DNA from: Bacteroidales bacterium | Lineage (GTDB): Bacteria > Bacteroidota > Bacteroidia > Bacteroidales > Tenuifilaceae | Direction: 5' to 3' | NCBI GenBank assembly: GCA_020636845.1 | Contig: JACJXD010000002.1 | Span: forward strand, 248,001-312,000 | Length of the DNA: 64,000 bases | Made by a program: the position numbers and the translations under genes | Notes under the pieces: model-generated | Told to the model about the DNA's origin: nothing | What the model saw: the letters and a program-made list of their open reading frames with translations, nothing else | The model's database searches: none | Shown here: positions 1 to 9,342 of the stretch, piece after piece | Layout: each line of letters opens with the position of its first letter | How positions within the stretch are numbered: the first letter of the stretch is position 1

Positions 1-165
1 ATCGCCAGCATCCAACTTAATTCTAAAATCTTTTAAATAGGTAGCATCTCCGGCAACCATTCCACAAATCTGCACAAGTTCTTCTTCCGATTGAGCATTT
101 GCCTGCTTTGGCATAAAATTAATTATAAATACTACCGTTGCTAATGCTATTAATATTTTTCTCAT
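1..165 (-). CDS. Secreted protein of unknown function, 3' end cut by window edge
   Basis: An open minus-strand frame starts with ATG at 165 and runs off the window after 55 codons. It begins with a basic residue pair, a hydrophobic stretch and an ANAQ-type cleavage site near residue 25, a typical Sec signal peptide. The mature part starts SEEELVQICGMVAGDATYLK and is not a family I recognise. It begins 13 bases after the stop of the lipoprotein gene and lies in the same direction, so the two are probably cotranscribed, possibly as the tail of the large signalling operon. Confidence 0.7.
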   Translation of the reverse strand, partial: MRKILIALATVVFIINFMPKQANAQSEEELVQICGMVAGDATYLKDFRIKLDAGD

Positions 166-178
166 GGCTAAGAATTTC

Positions 179-1102
179 CTATAGTTTAATAAGTTTATTC
201 CTTAAGTTTTGGATATTTTTAATTATAGTGTTGTAAGTGTCGTCATCCATTTCTACTATTTGCTTATCCTGCTGTTTAAAGGTAGCAACCCCGTTTTCCA
301 TTACCATAATAGGATCCCCCAATTCATAGGTTATTTTTACCTTGTCAAAGGATTCTTTTATTGGCTCAATTTCAGCAATTAGTTGATGCATGGAAGGATC
401 TTTTTCATAAATTTTAAGTAGTGCCAGTAAAAAACCTAAAATAGCCTTTTGTTCTCCCAGCGTTTCACGAATTCTGGGATGATTGCTTTCTTGTGCAACT
501 CTACTGGTTAAGTAAGCTCCTTCAGCCCAAACGCCTGCAACGATAACAGCACTAAGCATATCTCTTTTGGTTTCGCGAAGATATACATCTATCCTATTGA
601 AACTTTGCTGCGATATAAAAACAAGCGAGTCTAAATTTTCGTTATTAGTAGCTAATCTTTTTAATGTACTGAAGTCAAAAAATTGGCCTACTTGAATGTC
701 GTCTGCTAGCCTCTTGATGGTGGAAATATAATCAACAACAAACGAAGTTTTTTCGTACATGTTGAGGTAGCCTAAGTCACAACCGTATATTCCCAATGCC
801 AACGCCTTGTCGAAGCTAGTGTTAAATTTTTCGGCCTGATTTGAACTTACAATGAAATCCTTATTAAAAGGGATTTTTAATCCTTTAATTAAGGCAGCCG
901 TTTCGACGGGTGATGAAATATTCTCCATCATTTGTTCGGTAACATTTTGGCTAACTGGAGGAGGGGTGTCAAACATTAAGGAATCAGGAATTACTAAATC
1001 TTCGCTAACATCGCTACCTGAATTGCTACACGATTTACACGATTGCATTATAAACCCGAAGAGAATTAATAAAATTACCAGTATTCCACTTTTGCTTTTC
1101 AT
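179..1102 (-). CDS. Putative lipoprotein of unknown function
   Basis: The 307-residue product starts with MKSKSG, a hydrophobic stretch and a lipobox-like IMQSC with Cys at about residue 22, so export and lipidation are likely. The remainder looks almost entirely helical, with no motif I can assign. It lies 124 bases downstream of the TerB-ABC transporter on the same strand and is followed closely by another exported protein. It could be an envelope accessory of that transporter, but this rests on position only. Confidence 0.75.
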   Translation of the reverse strand: MKSKSGILVILLILFGFIMQSCKSCSNSGSDVSEDLVIPDSLMFDTPPPVSQNVTEQMMENISSPVETAALIKGLKIPFNKDFIVSSNQAEKFNTSFDKALALGIYGCDLGYLNMYEKTSFVVDYISTIKRLADDIQVGQFFDFSTLKRLATNNENLDSLVFISQQSFNRIDVYLRETKRDMLSAVIVAGVWAEGAYLTSRVAQESNHPRIRETLGEQKAILGFLLALLKIYEKDPSMHQLIAEIEPIKESFDKVKITYELGDPIMVMENGVATFKQQDKQIVEMDDDTYNTIIKNIQNLRNKLIKL

Positions 1103-1144
1103 GTGAACTTTATTGTTTTTTCAGTTAACTAGCCATAAATAAAA

Positions 1145-1176
1145 CATATACTTAATAAAAATACTCATAGTATATG
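1145..1176. repeat. Weak inverted repeat downstream of the ABC transporter
   Basis: Arms CATATACT (1145-1152) and AGTATATG (1169-1176) are perfect 8-base complements around a 16-base loop. The repeat lies between the ABC transporter and the lipoprotein gene. Read on the minus strand it is followed by TTTTATTT, so it may be a weak terminator or processing site. It is AT-rich and could be chance. Confidence 0.25.
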
Positions 1177-1226
1177 AATTATACTTGGTTTACGTACATA
1201 ATTTATAGGTAAATATAAGTAAAATT

Positions 1227-4200
1227 TTATTTTTTAAAAGTAGGAATTTTCAAATTTGAAAGAAACTCAATAAGTTTTTTCAACGATTCATAGTAAAGGG
1301 TGATGTAAAGTACCAATGTCATAAACCAAATAACAGCTATGTTAAACCAGAAAGTATCAAAATACATGCCAGCAAAATACTTTCGTGGAGCTAAGAAATG
1401 AGAGCGGAAATCGAAAAAATTACGAGGAACAGGATCTCTATAAACGGGATCGTATTGTTGAACAAGTTCATCACCGTACTGTAGTATTTTGTTTTTCTCG
1501 AAAAACTTGGTGGCTAAGTCCGATATACTTTCGTTTTGGTACGCTTTCCGTTTTGCTTCGTAAAGTTGTGGATTTTTACTTGTGAGGTAGTTAATGATTC
1601 TGTCGCGTTTCTGGTTTTGGGTTTGATATATATCGGTATAATGCCGTTTTAGTGTTTCTAAGTAATCTACATATGCGTAGGCAATCTCTTCGTTAAAATC
1701 TTTGGGATTTAACTTTTCAATATAATCGTATTTTATTGAAGGAGAATATACCTGAGTTTCAGAAATCGCAGCTTTTTTGAGAACTGCTAACCTATCAGCC
1801 AACTGCTCTTTTACTTTTGGATCATCTTTTTTGGAAAGAAAATCAATAGCGTCGCTTATTCGTTTATCTAGTTCGGGAATGTAATATGTAATTTTGTAGT
1901 TAGCATTATTTAGGTTCTTGTCGATTTCGTAAAAGTTCTTTTGAAATTCGTTATCCTTAAATTGGTGAACAACCAGCGCTTCGTAGCCCCATTTGGTAAT
2001 CATAAATTCGGCGATAACAGGAACCCTGTTAAAACTACCAACAGACCTGTTTAACTTATCGAAGCTGAACATTGCCCCCGATAACACCATCATAGGGATC
2101 ATTATTAACGGAATAACAATGTATATGGTAACTGCAGAGTTAAATGTTGCGGATATGTTTAATCCTAACATATTTGCAGCAATGGCTGTAGAAAAAAGTA
2201 CCAACCAGTAGTCGAAATACATGCCGCGAACTTCTAGTATGCCATTGGCGATAAGAATAAACGAGGCTGTTTGAATTGCCGATAGTACAAAAAGTATGGC
2301 TATCTTAGAAAAAAGATAACTTGATCGGCTAAGATTAAGAAATGCTTCGCGTTTAAGTATTTTTCTGTCCCTGAATATCTCTTCAGCACTAACGGTAAGT
2401 CCAATAAACAGCGCAACTATAAGTGCCATGAATAGGTATATCGGAATATTTTCGTTTTCACGAAAAATGTAAATATTAGAATTTGGATCGGCAATATACC
2501 TAATTACATAAGCAAGGATGAAGGCTAAAATAGGCGTCTCAAGAAGGTTAAGAATAATGTATTGTTTATTGCTTATTTTCGAAAGCCAATCTCGTTTAGT
2601 ATAAATAAAAAATTGCTTTAGTTTGGATGGAATATTAAGCGATCTGGGTGGATCTATGTTAACATCTTGAATTTCTCTTAATTTGATATTTTGGCTGAAA
2701 TGTTCCTCCCATTTATGGGGTGAAACCTTTCTTGTAGGTGTGTAACGTCCAAATTCATCGACAACCCTTGCTTCAATAATGTTAAAAATTAATTCTGGGT
2801 TAACATTGCCACAAACGGGGCACTCCCCAACATCGCTGTTAATTTGCATGTCGAGGCGTTTGAAATACATTACCCCTTCAACCGGATTGCCATAATAAAT
2901 CATGTATCCACCGGTATCCAAAATAATCATATTATCAAACATCTTGTAGATGTCCGATGAGGGTTGGTGTATAACTACAAAAATCAACTTTCCTTTAAGG
3001 GTTAGTTCCCTTAATAGGTCCATTACATTTTCGGAATCGCGAGAGGAAAGTCCGGATGTTGGTTCATCCACAAATAGAATGGACGGCTCGCGGATTAGTT
3101 CTAAGGCAATATTTAACCGTTTACGTTGTCCTCCCGAAATCATTTTGTTTAAAGGAGAACCAACTTTTAAATTTTTGTGGTCTAAAAGTCCAAGATTTGA
3201 CAGCGTTTTATCAACAAGTTGAACTAACTCTTCTTCGGTTTTGTCCTTAAAGCAGAGTTTTGCATTATAGTATAAATTCTGAAATACGGTTAACTCTTCA
3301 ATAAGCAGATCATCCTGAGGAATAACGCCAATAACGCCTTCCAGTTTTTCTTTTTCTTCGTGGAGGTTATACCCATTAATAATAACCCTACCCTTTGTTG
3401 GTTTTTCGATGCCAGCCAAAACATTAAGAAGGGTTGTTTTTCCTGCCCCGCTGGCGCCCATAATTCCGATTAGTTTACCGTGTCCTTCGCTAAACGAAAT
3501 ATTTCGGAGACCAATACCTCCGGTTTTAAAAGTAAAACCTACATCTTCAACTTTGTAGGATATTCGAACGGTTGTGTTGTCTGCTAAAAAATGGGCTACA
3601 GCATCGGTATAGTAAATAGGTTTGCCTTTGGGAAGTTTAAGCGAACTTCCGCTTGCAAACAGGTATATTCTTCGATTGCTGATAGGGAGTCCATTCAAAT
3701 AAATATCTTCGTTTCCGGTATAACGCAGAAAGTATAGATCTTCACTTTTTATCTGAAGTATATAAATATATCCATCAAGGGCTTCGGTAGCAATATGCTT
3801 ACAGAATTCTCCCGTGAAAGGTTTATCGTGGATGGTAAGAATGCTTGATCTGTCGAGTTCTTCGGGTTCGTTTTTAACCACGAAACTCTCAATATCGGAA
3901 ATTTCTTCTTTGGTAAGTTTGAATACTTCGGCCACCGTATTAATAATGGCCATTCGTTGTTCGGTAAACTTACGGTCTGCGTTAATTAACTCGTATAAAC
4001 GAACGAGAACAACGATTTTTTGCTTTTGAGTAAGGGTTTTGTTGATTTTTTTACAAATACCCAAAATTCTAACAGAGTCCTTTACCGAAGTAAGTTTGCG
4101 TGTTTTTTTTTCTTCGTCGTTGGAGTTCTCCGTCTTTTCTTCTAGCAATCCGGCATGCTCGTCAAAAAGCCTTATATACTCTTTAACCGCTTCGTCGTTG

Positions 4201-4316
4201 ATTTGCTGAGTGAGGAAGTTTATAACATAATCCCGTTCTTTGAGTTCAACACCTTCATCTTGCTTTGCAATTATGGCAAATAATTGCATTAACGCTTTCA
4301 GAATCTCCTCACTCAT
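1227..4316 (-). CDS. TerB-like/ABC ATPase/ABC-2 permease fusion transporter
   Basis: This 1029-residue half transporter has ABCG-type order, ATPase before permease. Residues 1-150 look like a helical TerB-like domain, and 155-255 form a beta-rich segment that may be FHA-like. The ATPase has Walker A GASGAGKTT (287-295), signature SGGQRKR (394-400) and Walker B ILFVDE (413-418). A CPVCG pair at 499-503 could bind zinc with other residues. Membrane helices run from about 590 to 750, then a charged insertion of roughly 200 residues precedes a last helix near 1000. It is the final gene of the nine-gene Sia/Che operon, 37 bases after the SiaC-like gene, so it is the plausible output. The substrate is unknown. 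Confidence 0.85.
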   Translation of the reverse strand: MSEEILKALMQLFAIIAKQDEGVELKERDYVINFLTQQINDEAVKEYIRLFDEHAGLLEEKTENSNDEEKKTRKLTSVKDSVRILGICKKINKTLTQKQKIVVLVRLYELINADRKFTEQRMAIINTVAEVFKLTKEEISDIESFVVKNEPEELDRSSILTIHDKPFTGEFCKHIATEALDGYIYILQIKSEDLYFLRYTGNEDIYLNGLPISNRRIYLFASGSSLKLPKGKPIYYTDAVAHFLADNTTVRISYKVEDVGFTFKTGGIGLRNISFSEGHGKLIGIMGASGAGKTTLLNVLAGIEKPTKGRVIINGYNLHEEKEKLEGVIGVIPQDDLLIEELTVFQNLYYNAKLCFKDKTEEELVQLVDKTLSNLGLLDHKNLKVGSPLNKMISGGQRKRLNIALELIREPSILFVDEPTSGLSSRDSENVMDLLRELTLKGKLIFVVIHQPSSDIYKMFDNMIILDTGGYMIYYGNPVEGVMYFKRLDMQINSDVGECPVCGNVNPELIFNIIEARVVDEFGRYTPTRKVSPHKWEEHFSQNIKLREIQDVNIDPPRSLNIPSKLKQFFIYTKRDWLSKISNKQYIILNLLETPILAFILAYVIRYIADPNSNIYIFRENENIPIYLFMALIVALFIGLTVSAEEIFRDRKILKREAFLNLSRSSYLFSKIAILFVLSAIQTASFILIANGILEVRGMYFDYWLVLFSTAIAANMLGLNISATFNSAVTIYIVIPLIMIPMMVLSGAMFSFDKLNRSVGSFNRVPVIAEFMITKWGYEALVVHQFKDNEFQKNFYEIDKNLNNANYKITYYIPELDKRISDAIDFLSKKDDPKVKEQLADRLAVLKKAAISETQVYSPSIKYDYIEKLNPKDFNEEIAYAYVDYLETLKRHYTDIYQTQNQKRDRIINYLTSKNPQLYEAKRKAYQNESISDLATKFFEKNKILQYGDELVQQYDPVYRDPVPRNFFDFRSHFLAPRKYFAGMYFDTFWFNIAVIWFMTLVLYITLYYESLKKLIEFLSNLKIPTFKK

Positions 4317-4353
4317 CCTTCAAACAATTTATGAATATAAAAAATAGAAGTTT

Positions 4354-4737
4354 TTAGCTGAGAGTGTATCCAACCTGTTCAAAAGGAACGTCAACAATAT
4401 CAGCATATTCTTCGCCAGCCTCTTGCATATCTTCGTCATCTTCTGGATAATACCAACGAACAAGCACATCGTTGCCGGCTTCGGTCATTTGTTCTAACTT
4501 CATTAATATATCAAGAAGAAGTTTGGAACTGGCAGTATTAAAATAAACAAGTTTGAATGTAAAGATAGTTTTAGCATTGGGAGACGAGGAGTATTCATCG
4601 AGCCAAGTTAAAACGGGATCGTAAAAAGCGGTTACATCCTCAGGAAGAGATCTGCCCGAAATTTCAAAGATGTCGTTTTGCGCATCTAAAATAACCGTCG
4701 GGGTGTCATCGGTTCCCATTATTTTGATTGTTTCCAT
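4354..4737 (-). CDS. SiaC-family (DUF1987) regulatory phosphoprotein
   Basis: The 127-residue protein has the size and core of the DUF1987/SiaC family, which resembles STAS anti-anti-sigma folds. The core KLVYFNTASSKLLLDIL puts Thr at residue 68. As I recall, the Pseudomonas aeruginosa SiaC site phosphorylated by SiaB is also Thr68. It lies 10 bases after the SiaB-like kinase gene and just before the ABC transporter. In Pseudomonas unphosphorylated SiaC activates the diguanylate cyclase SiaD. No GGDEF gene is present here, so its partner must differ or lie elsewhere. Confidence 0.85.
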   Translation of the reverse strand: METIKIMGTDDTPTVILDAQNDIFEISGRSLPEDVTAFYDPVLTWLDEYSSSPNAKTIFTFKLVYFNTASSKLLLDILMKLEQMTEAGNDVLVRWYYPEDDEDMQEAGEEYADIVDVPFEQVGYTLS

Positions 4738-4747
4738 AGAAATTAAT

Positions 4748-5323
4748 TTACTCGGTTCGTGGAATTGTTGATGTTAATACAAAAAAGCTAGTATCCTCGT
4801 CGATGGGAAGGAAATGGTACTCTAACTTTCGCCCTGTTTTGCGGGCAATGTCGATGAAACCTAGACCTGCTCCACCTTTCTCGGATAAGCGCCCTTCGCG
4901 CATTTGCGTTTTGTATAATTGCTTAAGACCTTCCTTATCGAGGGTATTAATATGGTCTAGTATTTTTGATAGTTCTTCTATTTTGGCGTTTTCGATAACG
5001 TTACCTGTTGTAACGTGATATTCTTCGTCGCCTTTACTAACCATAAATATGCCTCTTCCGGCGAACAAAAAATCGTCGGAACCAAAACTGTCAGCGTGTT
5101 TGCTTATGTTTTGAAGGCATTCAACCATTACATGGAATACCTTTTTTTGGACAGAATTAGATTCCTCCTCCTTAGCCATGTTCGATTCGGTAAGGGAAGT
5201 AAATGCCTTTGTGATTTGGTGGGTTATTTCACCCTCATAAACAAGAGTTATTTCGTGAGCCTTCATCGACTTATAAAAGTCGTAAACAAACTCTAAAAAC
5301 CCTTTTACATTTTTCTTATCCAT
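4748..5323 (-). CDS. SiaB-family protein kinase
   Basis: The 191-residue protein has a GHKL-type ATP site: an N-box-like VECLQNISKHA near residue 90 and a glycine-rich GGAGLGFIDIA near 150-160. That fits the SiaB family, anti-sigma-like serine/threonine kinases that phosphorylate SiaC. It sits between the SpoIIE phosphatase (40 bases upstream) and the SiaC-like gene (10 bases downstream), the order expected of a phosphatase-kinase-substrate switch. The protein is cytosolic, with no signal peptide or membrane segment. Confidence 0.85.
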   Translation of the reverse strand: MDKKNVKGFLEFVYDFYKSMKAHEITLVYEGEITHQITKAFTSLTESNMAKEEESNSVQKKVFHVMVECLQNISKHADSFGSDDFLFAGRGIFMVSKGDEEYHVTTGNVIENAKIEELSKILDHINTLDKEGLKQLYKTQMREGRLSEKGGAGLGFIDIARKTGRKLEYHFLPIDEDTSFFVLTSTIPRTE

Positions 5324-5363
5324 AGCTCGTAAAATTATATAATTTACGAATAAAAACCAATTT

Positions 5364-7979
5364 CTAAAATTCGATGCCGATTAATAATATGTCGTCAACC
5401 TGTTTAAGATCGCCTTTAAATTTTTCTAAATCTTCTGCAAAAATCCCGCCTAAATCGTTAATGTTGGTTTGCTGGTTATTAAGAATAATTTCCCGTACCC
5501 TGTTTGGACTAAATTTACGCTTGTCGTCGCCTCCAACCTGATCTACAATTCCATCGGAAAAGAAGAAGATTCTATCGCCAGGCTTAATGTCAATTTCATA
5601 GTTTACAAAGTCGTCTTCAGGTTTTTTAGGATGAGGAATACCTCCAATAGCTTTTCGGTTCCCTTTGTATTCCAACAGTTCGCCTTTCCTTAGTAAAAAC
5701 AATGGACGGTGGGCTCCCGCATACTGTAATTTTCTTTTTTTCGAATGAATCTTGCAAAAAGCTATGTCCATTCCGTCTCTTGCGTCGGCATCGGGTCTGT
5801 CCTGCTTAAGGGTTTTCCGAACGCCATAGTGCAGTTTATCCAGTATCTGACCGGCGGTGTACGAAGAATCGTGGTCAACTACGTTGTTAAGGGTGAAGTA
5901 GCCAATAAAGGAAAGCAGCGCACCCGGAACCCCGTGTCCCGTACAGTCAACAGCAGCAATGTAAATATAGTCGTCTTTAACAAAGAACCAAGGAAAATCG
6001 CCGCTGACAACATCGCGAGGATGATAGTAAATGAAAGACTTGGGTAAGTATTGTCGTATTATACGGTTGCTGGGTAAAATGGATGTTTGAATACGTTGTG
6101 CATAGTTTATGCTTTCGGTAATCTTTCTGTTTTTATCCTGAATTTCAAGTTGACTCCTTTTTGCCTCAGTAACATCGTGCGATACAAACAGAATTGTTTC
6201 CAGTTCATTTTCGTTAAACTCAGGAATGGCTACAATATGCATAAATACCTCTTCGCCAAAGTGAGCCTGAAATGAAATGTCTTCCTCTATGTTTTCGCGA
6301 TTTACCTTTATGCTTTTAATGGAGTTCTTAATAAAGTTGGCAAGAGGCTCGCACGATTCTATTGCCGATACTGTTTGATTTATAAGGTTGTTTGGCGAAA
6401 TGTTTAAATAATTTTCTACTGCGGGATTTACATAAAAGAACTGTCCCATGGTGTTTAAACGCATGATAATATCGGGAGAGTTTTCGGATAACGATTGCAT
6501 TTTGCTTCGCATTCGTTCTTCCTTTTCAGCGCGTTTTCGTTCGGTTATGTCGCGAGAGTTTATAATGATACCTCCAATTGCAGGGTCGTCCAGCAAGTTT
6601 CGACCCGTTACCTCCATGAAAATCTTTTCTCCGTTCTTTTTCATGAAAGTATATTGGATAGTAATAGCAATACGAGGATTTTCCAGTAGTTGCTCGAACA
6701 TCCCGTTAAATTCGGTTTCTCCTTTTCTGGTTAATCGGTCGAAATCCTTACCGCCCATCATTTCCTGAGGCGTATATCCTAGAATTTTAGTAACCGAGGG
6801 GCTTATAAAAGTTAATACTTTTTCGTTGTTGTATATCGATATAATTTCCGAAGCATTTTCCAGTAAGGAGTGAAGCCGTTTTTGAGCATTTTCTACTTCC
6901 TTAATTTTCGATTCTAACTGAGCATTAGATTTTTCCAACTCTTCGTGAGTTGCACGCATTTCTTCTGCATTTTGCCTTAACTCTTCTTCGTTTTCGCGAA
7001 GTTCCTGAGTCATTTGTTGGGCTTCTTGCAGCAGCGTCTCGGTTTTTTGATTTATTCGAAGGTTAAAGATTGTCCGGGCAATAATTTCGCCAACTTCTTT
7101 AAGAAATTGAATGGTTAATTCGGATATTTCGTTTTCGATGGAGGCGAATTCTAAAACACCTTGTAACTTTTCGTCGGTAATTAGGGGTATTAAAAGTAAA
7201 CTTTTTGGTTTTTTGTCGCCTAAAATACCTGAAGATATCGATACGTATTTATCAGGAATTTCGGTTCGATAAATATAATCCTTTTCGTAGGCGCATTCAC
7301 CAATTAATCCTTGTCCAATTTTAAACTCTTGCCTTACATACTTTTTTCTGTTGTAGGCATAGGTGGCCATGTTTATCAGTGTTCCCTTTTCTTCGTCGTG
7401 AAGATATATGGCTCCTTGAATTATGTCGATATACTTAATTAGGTTTACCAGAACTTCGTACGAAAGTTCGTCTATGTTGTTGTGTAATCGAAGAATGTAC
7501 GAAATTTCGTCTTTGCCTTTGGCAATCCAACTGCGTTCCCACTCCTTTTTCTGGTTTGCAAGCAGGTTGTCGCGCATAACCAGTAACGATTTTCCAAGAA
7601 CATCATCGTCTCCGCCAACTTCAAAAGGTGCTTTATAGTCGCCTTCTCCAATTTTCTGGGCAAATTGAGCATTTTTGTTGATATCCTCGTCGCGTTGCTT
7701 AATTTCTTTTTCAAGAAGGATAACCTTTCGAAGGTTTCGTGTAGATTGTCTCCATGTAATGTAGGCAAAAATGAAGGGTATGAGGTCAGTTATAAAAAGA
7801 ATACGATTTGCAGCGTGAAGTTGAGCTATTCCGTGAAAGCTGAAGGGTATTCCTTTTGCATGAAATTCAATAAACCAAGCAATAAATGAGAGAAGCAAAC
7901 CAAGTATAATTGCCAGTATAATTCTGGGTTTGATTGTGCCCTTGCTGTCTGTTGCTGATATAAAACTAAATGATGTCAT
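5364..7979 (-). CDS. SiaA-like membrane SpoIIE/PP2C phosphatase with GAF and PAS sensors
   Basis: The 871-residue protein starts with two membrane segments (about 18-40 and 60-78). A HAMP-like linker, a GAF domain (about 155-315), a coiled coil rich in EEL/EEM, two PAS domains (about 375-485 and 490-615) and a C-terminal SpoIIE-type PP2C domain (about 640-871) follow. Metal-binding motifs are present: DVVSGDF, DCTGHGVPGALLS and FFFSDGIVDQ. It is the probable phosphatase acting on the SiaC-like protein. It combines membrane, GAF and two PAS inputs, more than the HAMP-PP2C layout of Pseudomonas SiaA as I know it. The first PAS retains the usual ILGYTPQEMMG motif. Confidence 0.88.
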   Translation of the reverse strand: MTSFSFISATDSKGTIKPRIILAIILGLLLSFIAWFIEFHAKGIPFSFHGIAQLHAANRILFITDLIPFIFAYITWRQSTRNLRKVILLEKEIKQRDEDINKNAQFAQKIGEGDYKAPFEVGGDDDVLGKSLLVMRDNLLANQKKEWERSWIAKGKDEISYILRLHNNIDELSYEVLVNLIKYIDIIQGAIYLHDEEKGTLINMATYAYNRKKYVRQEFKIGQGLIGECAYEKDYIYRTEIPDKYVSISSGILGDKKPKSLLLIPLITDEKLQGVLEFASIENEISELTIQFLKEVGEIIARTIFNLRINQKTETLLQEAQQMTQELRENEEELRQNAEEMRATHEELEKSNAQLESKIKEVENAQKRLHSLLENASEIISIYNNEKVLTFISPSVTKILGYTPQEMMGGKDFDRLTRKGETEFNGMFEQLLENPRIAITIQYTFMKKNGEKIFMEVTGRNLLDDPAIGGIIINSRDITERKRAEKEERMRSKMQSLSENSPDIIMRLNTMGQFFYVNPAVENYLNISPNNLINQTVSAIESCEPLANFIKNSIKSIKVNRENIEEDISFQAHFGEEVFMHIVAIPEFNENELETILFVSHDVTEAKRSQLEIQDKNRKITESINYAQRIQTSILPSNRIIRQYLPKSFIYYHPRDVVSGDFPWFFVKDDYIYIAAVDCTGHGVPGALLSFIGYFTLNNVVDHDSSYTAGQILDKLHYGVRKTLKQDRPDADARDGMDIAFCKIHSKKRKLQYAGAHRPLFLLRKGELLEYKGNRKAIGGIPHPKKPEDDFVNYEIDIKPGDRIFFFSDGIVDQVGGDDKRKFSPNRVREIILNNQQTNINDLGGIFAEDLEKFKGDLKQVDDILLIGIEF

Positions 7980-7990
7980 GCCAATTTTTT

Positions 7991-8776
7991 TCAGTTATTG
8001 CTATTAGCAGTAATTACATCTCCAAGTTTACGCCCTAAACGGGAAAAAAGTTCTTCGTTTTGCTTGTTAAAGGGTTTAAATGCTGCTAGTTCTACTATGC
8101 CTACTGTTTCTTCGCTCTTGTCGATAATTGGGAAAATAAGTAAATGATTTGGTGATGCCTTTCCTAACCCGGAAAGAATGGTAATGTAGTTGTCGGGAAT
8201 TTTATCGACATTGAGTACTTGTTTGTTTTTTGCTACTTGACCGGAAAGCGTTTCCCCTTCAGTATAGGTTGGGGGTGTTGTTTCGGAATAAAAAGCATAT
8301 CCCGAAGTGTAGGAAAAAATACCTTCGGAATTTTTCTGATACAATAGTCCTTGTACAATTTCTACTTCTTGGGCAATGTTAGCAAGAAATTCTTCTCCAT
8401 ACTTTTCCATGTCCGAAGTAGATGTTTTTGGTAGTATCTTTTCTATTTTAACTTCAAAATCAACTTTTTCTTTAGTTTTAACAGTTTCCTTTTTATCCTC
8501 TTTTTTAAGCATAACGCTCTCCAACGATGATTTTAATGATTGAATCTCACCCTTAAGTTGATTTATTACATTGTTTTGAGAAACGAGCATGAAGTAAAAT
8601 CCAATGCCAGTCAAGGCCATTAACACTATCCAAATAAACGATAAGAAAGTAAAGGATTTACTGCTTGATAAAATAAGATTATAAACCTGTCCGGCCGATA
8701 GCAGGAAACTTATGACTAGTATAGCCAAAAGAAGTATCGAAATTTGTTTAGAACCGTTGCGTTTACTGCTGCTCAT
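7991..8776 (-). CDS. Membrane-anchored GAF-domain protein
   Basis: The 261-residue protein has two N-terminal membrane helices (about 12-30 and 42-63), a charged coiled-coil linker and a C-terminal GAF-like domain (about 120-255). It has no kinase, phosphatase or cyclase domain. The GAF segment contains LSGQVAKNKQ and DNYITILSGLGKASP, closely resembling the GAF domains of the two large sensors in the operon (for example ITSGLGEATP), so the three probably share a ligand type or arose by duplication. It lies 1 base after cheB and 11 bases before the phosphatase gene. Confidence 0.75.
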   Translation of the reverse strand: MSSSKRNGSKQISILLLAILVISFLLSAGQVYNLILSSSKSFTFLSFIWIVLMALTGIGFYFMLVSQNNVINQLKGEIQSLKSSLESVMLKKEDKKETVKTKEKVDFEVKIEKILPKTSTSDMEKYGEEFLANIAQEVEIVQGLLYQKNSEGIFSYTSGYAFYSETTPPTYTEGETLSGQVAKNKQVLNVDKIPDNYITILSGLGKASPNHLLIFPIIDKSEETVGIVELAAFKPFNKQNEELFSRLGRKLGDVITANSNN

Positions 8777-8777
8777 T

Positions 8778-9338
8778 TTATGGCTTTATTTTTTGCAGAA
8801 ATTTAATAATTTCATTGGTATTATACACAAAATCTACCGGAGTAAGTTTTAAAGCGGCTTCGGTCATCGTTCTAACTTGGCATTCCTCCGGGTCTTGAAC
8901 AATAGTCAACCCTCCTAAATCTTTCACCTTTTTTAATCCGTAAGCACCGTCGCGGTTTGCTCCCGAAAGTATTATGCCAATTAATTTTTCGCGATATACT
9001 TGTGCTGCAGTTGTAAAGGATAAATCGATACTTGGACGGGAATGGTTAACAGGGTCTTCGGTAGATAAAGCTATTTTGTTTCCTAATTCGATATACATGT
9101 GATAGTTTGCCGGAGCAAGATATGCTTTTCCTGGGCGTATTTGCTCTTTGTCGTTAGGTTCAATAACAGGAATTGATGATTTAATTGATAATGCTTCCAC
9201 GAAACCGCTACGCACGTGTTTTAACCGGTGCAGGCAGAGAAGAACAGGTAGGGGAAATGTTGGGGGTAATGAGTGTAGAATTCTGGTGATAACCTGAAAA
9301 CTGCCGGCCGAACCTCCTATGATTACTGCTTTAAACAT
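8778..9338 (-). CDS. cheB: CheB-type protein-glutamate methylesterase without receiver domain
   Basis: From ATG at 9338 the product is 186 residues, only the CheB catalytic domain. The expected triad is visible: Ser10 in IIGGSAGS, His37 in LCLHRLK and Asp130 in LSGANRDGA. The conserved LAPANYHM segment is also present. I chose this start because the longer frame to 9437 would run 95 bases into the upstream CheR-like gene and add non-homologous residues. Classical CheB has an N-terminal receiver domain that restrains the esterase; none is present, so phosphorylation by CheA is not an obvious control. Confidence 0.85.
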   Translation of the reverse strand: MFKAVIIGGSAGSFQVITRILHSLPPTFPLPVLLCLHRLKHVRSGFVEALSIKSSIPVIEPNDKEQIRPGKAYLAPANYHMYIELGNKIALSTEDPVNHSRPSIDLSFTTAAQVYREKLIGIILSGANRDGAYGLKKVKDLGGLTIVQDPEECQVRTMTEAALKLTPVDFVYNTNEIIKFLQKIKP

Positions 9339-9342
9339 CTTG

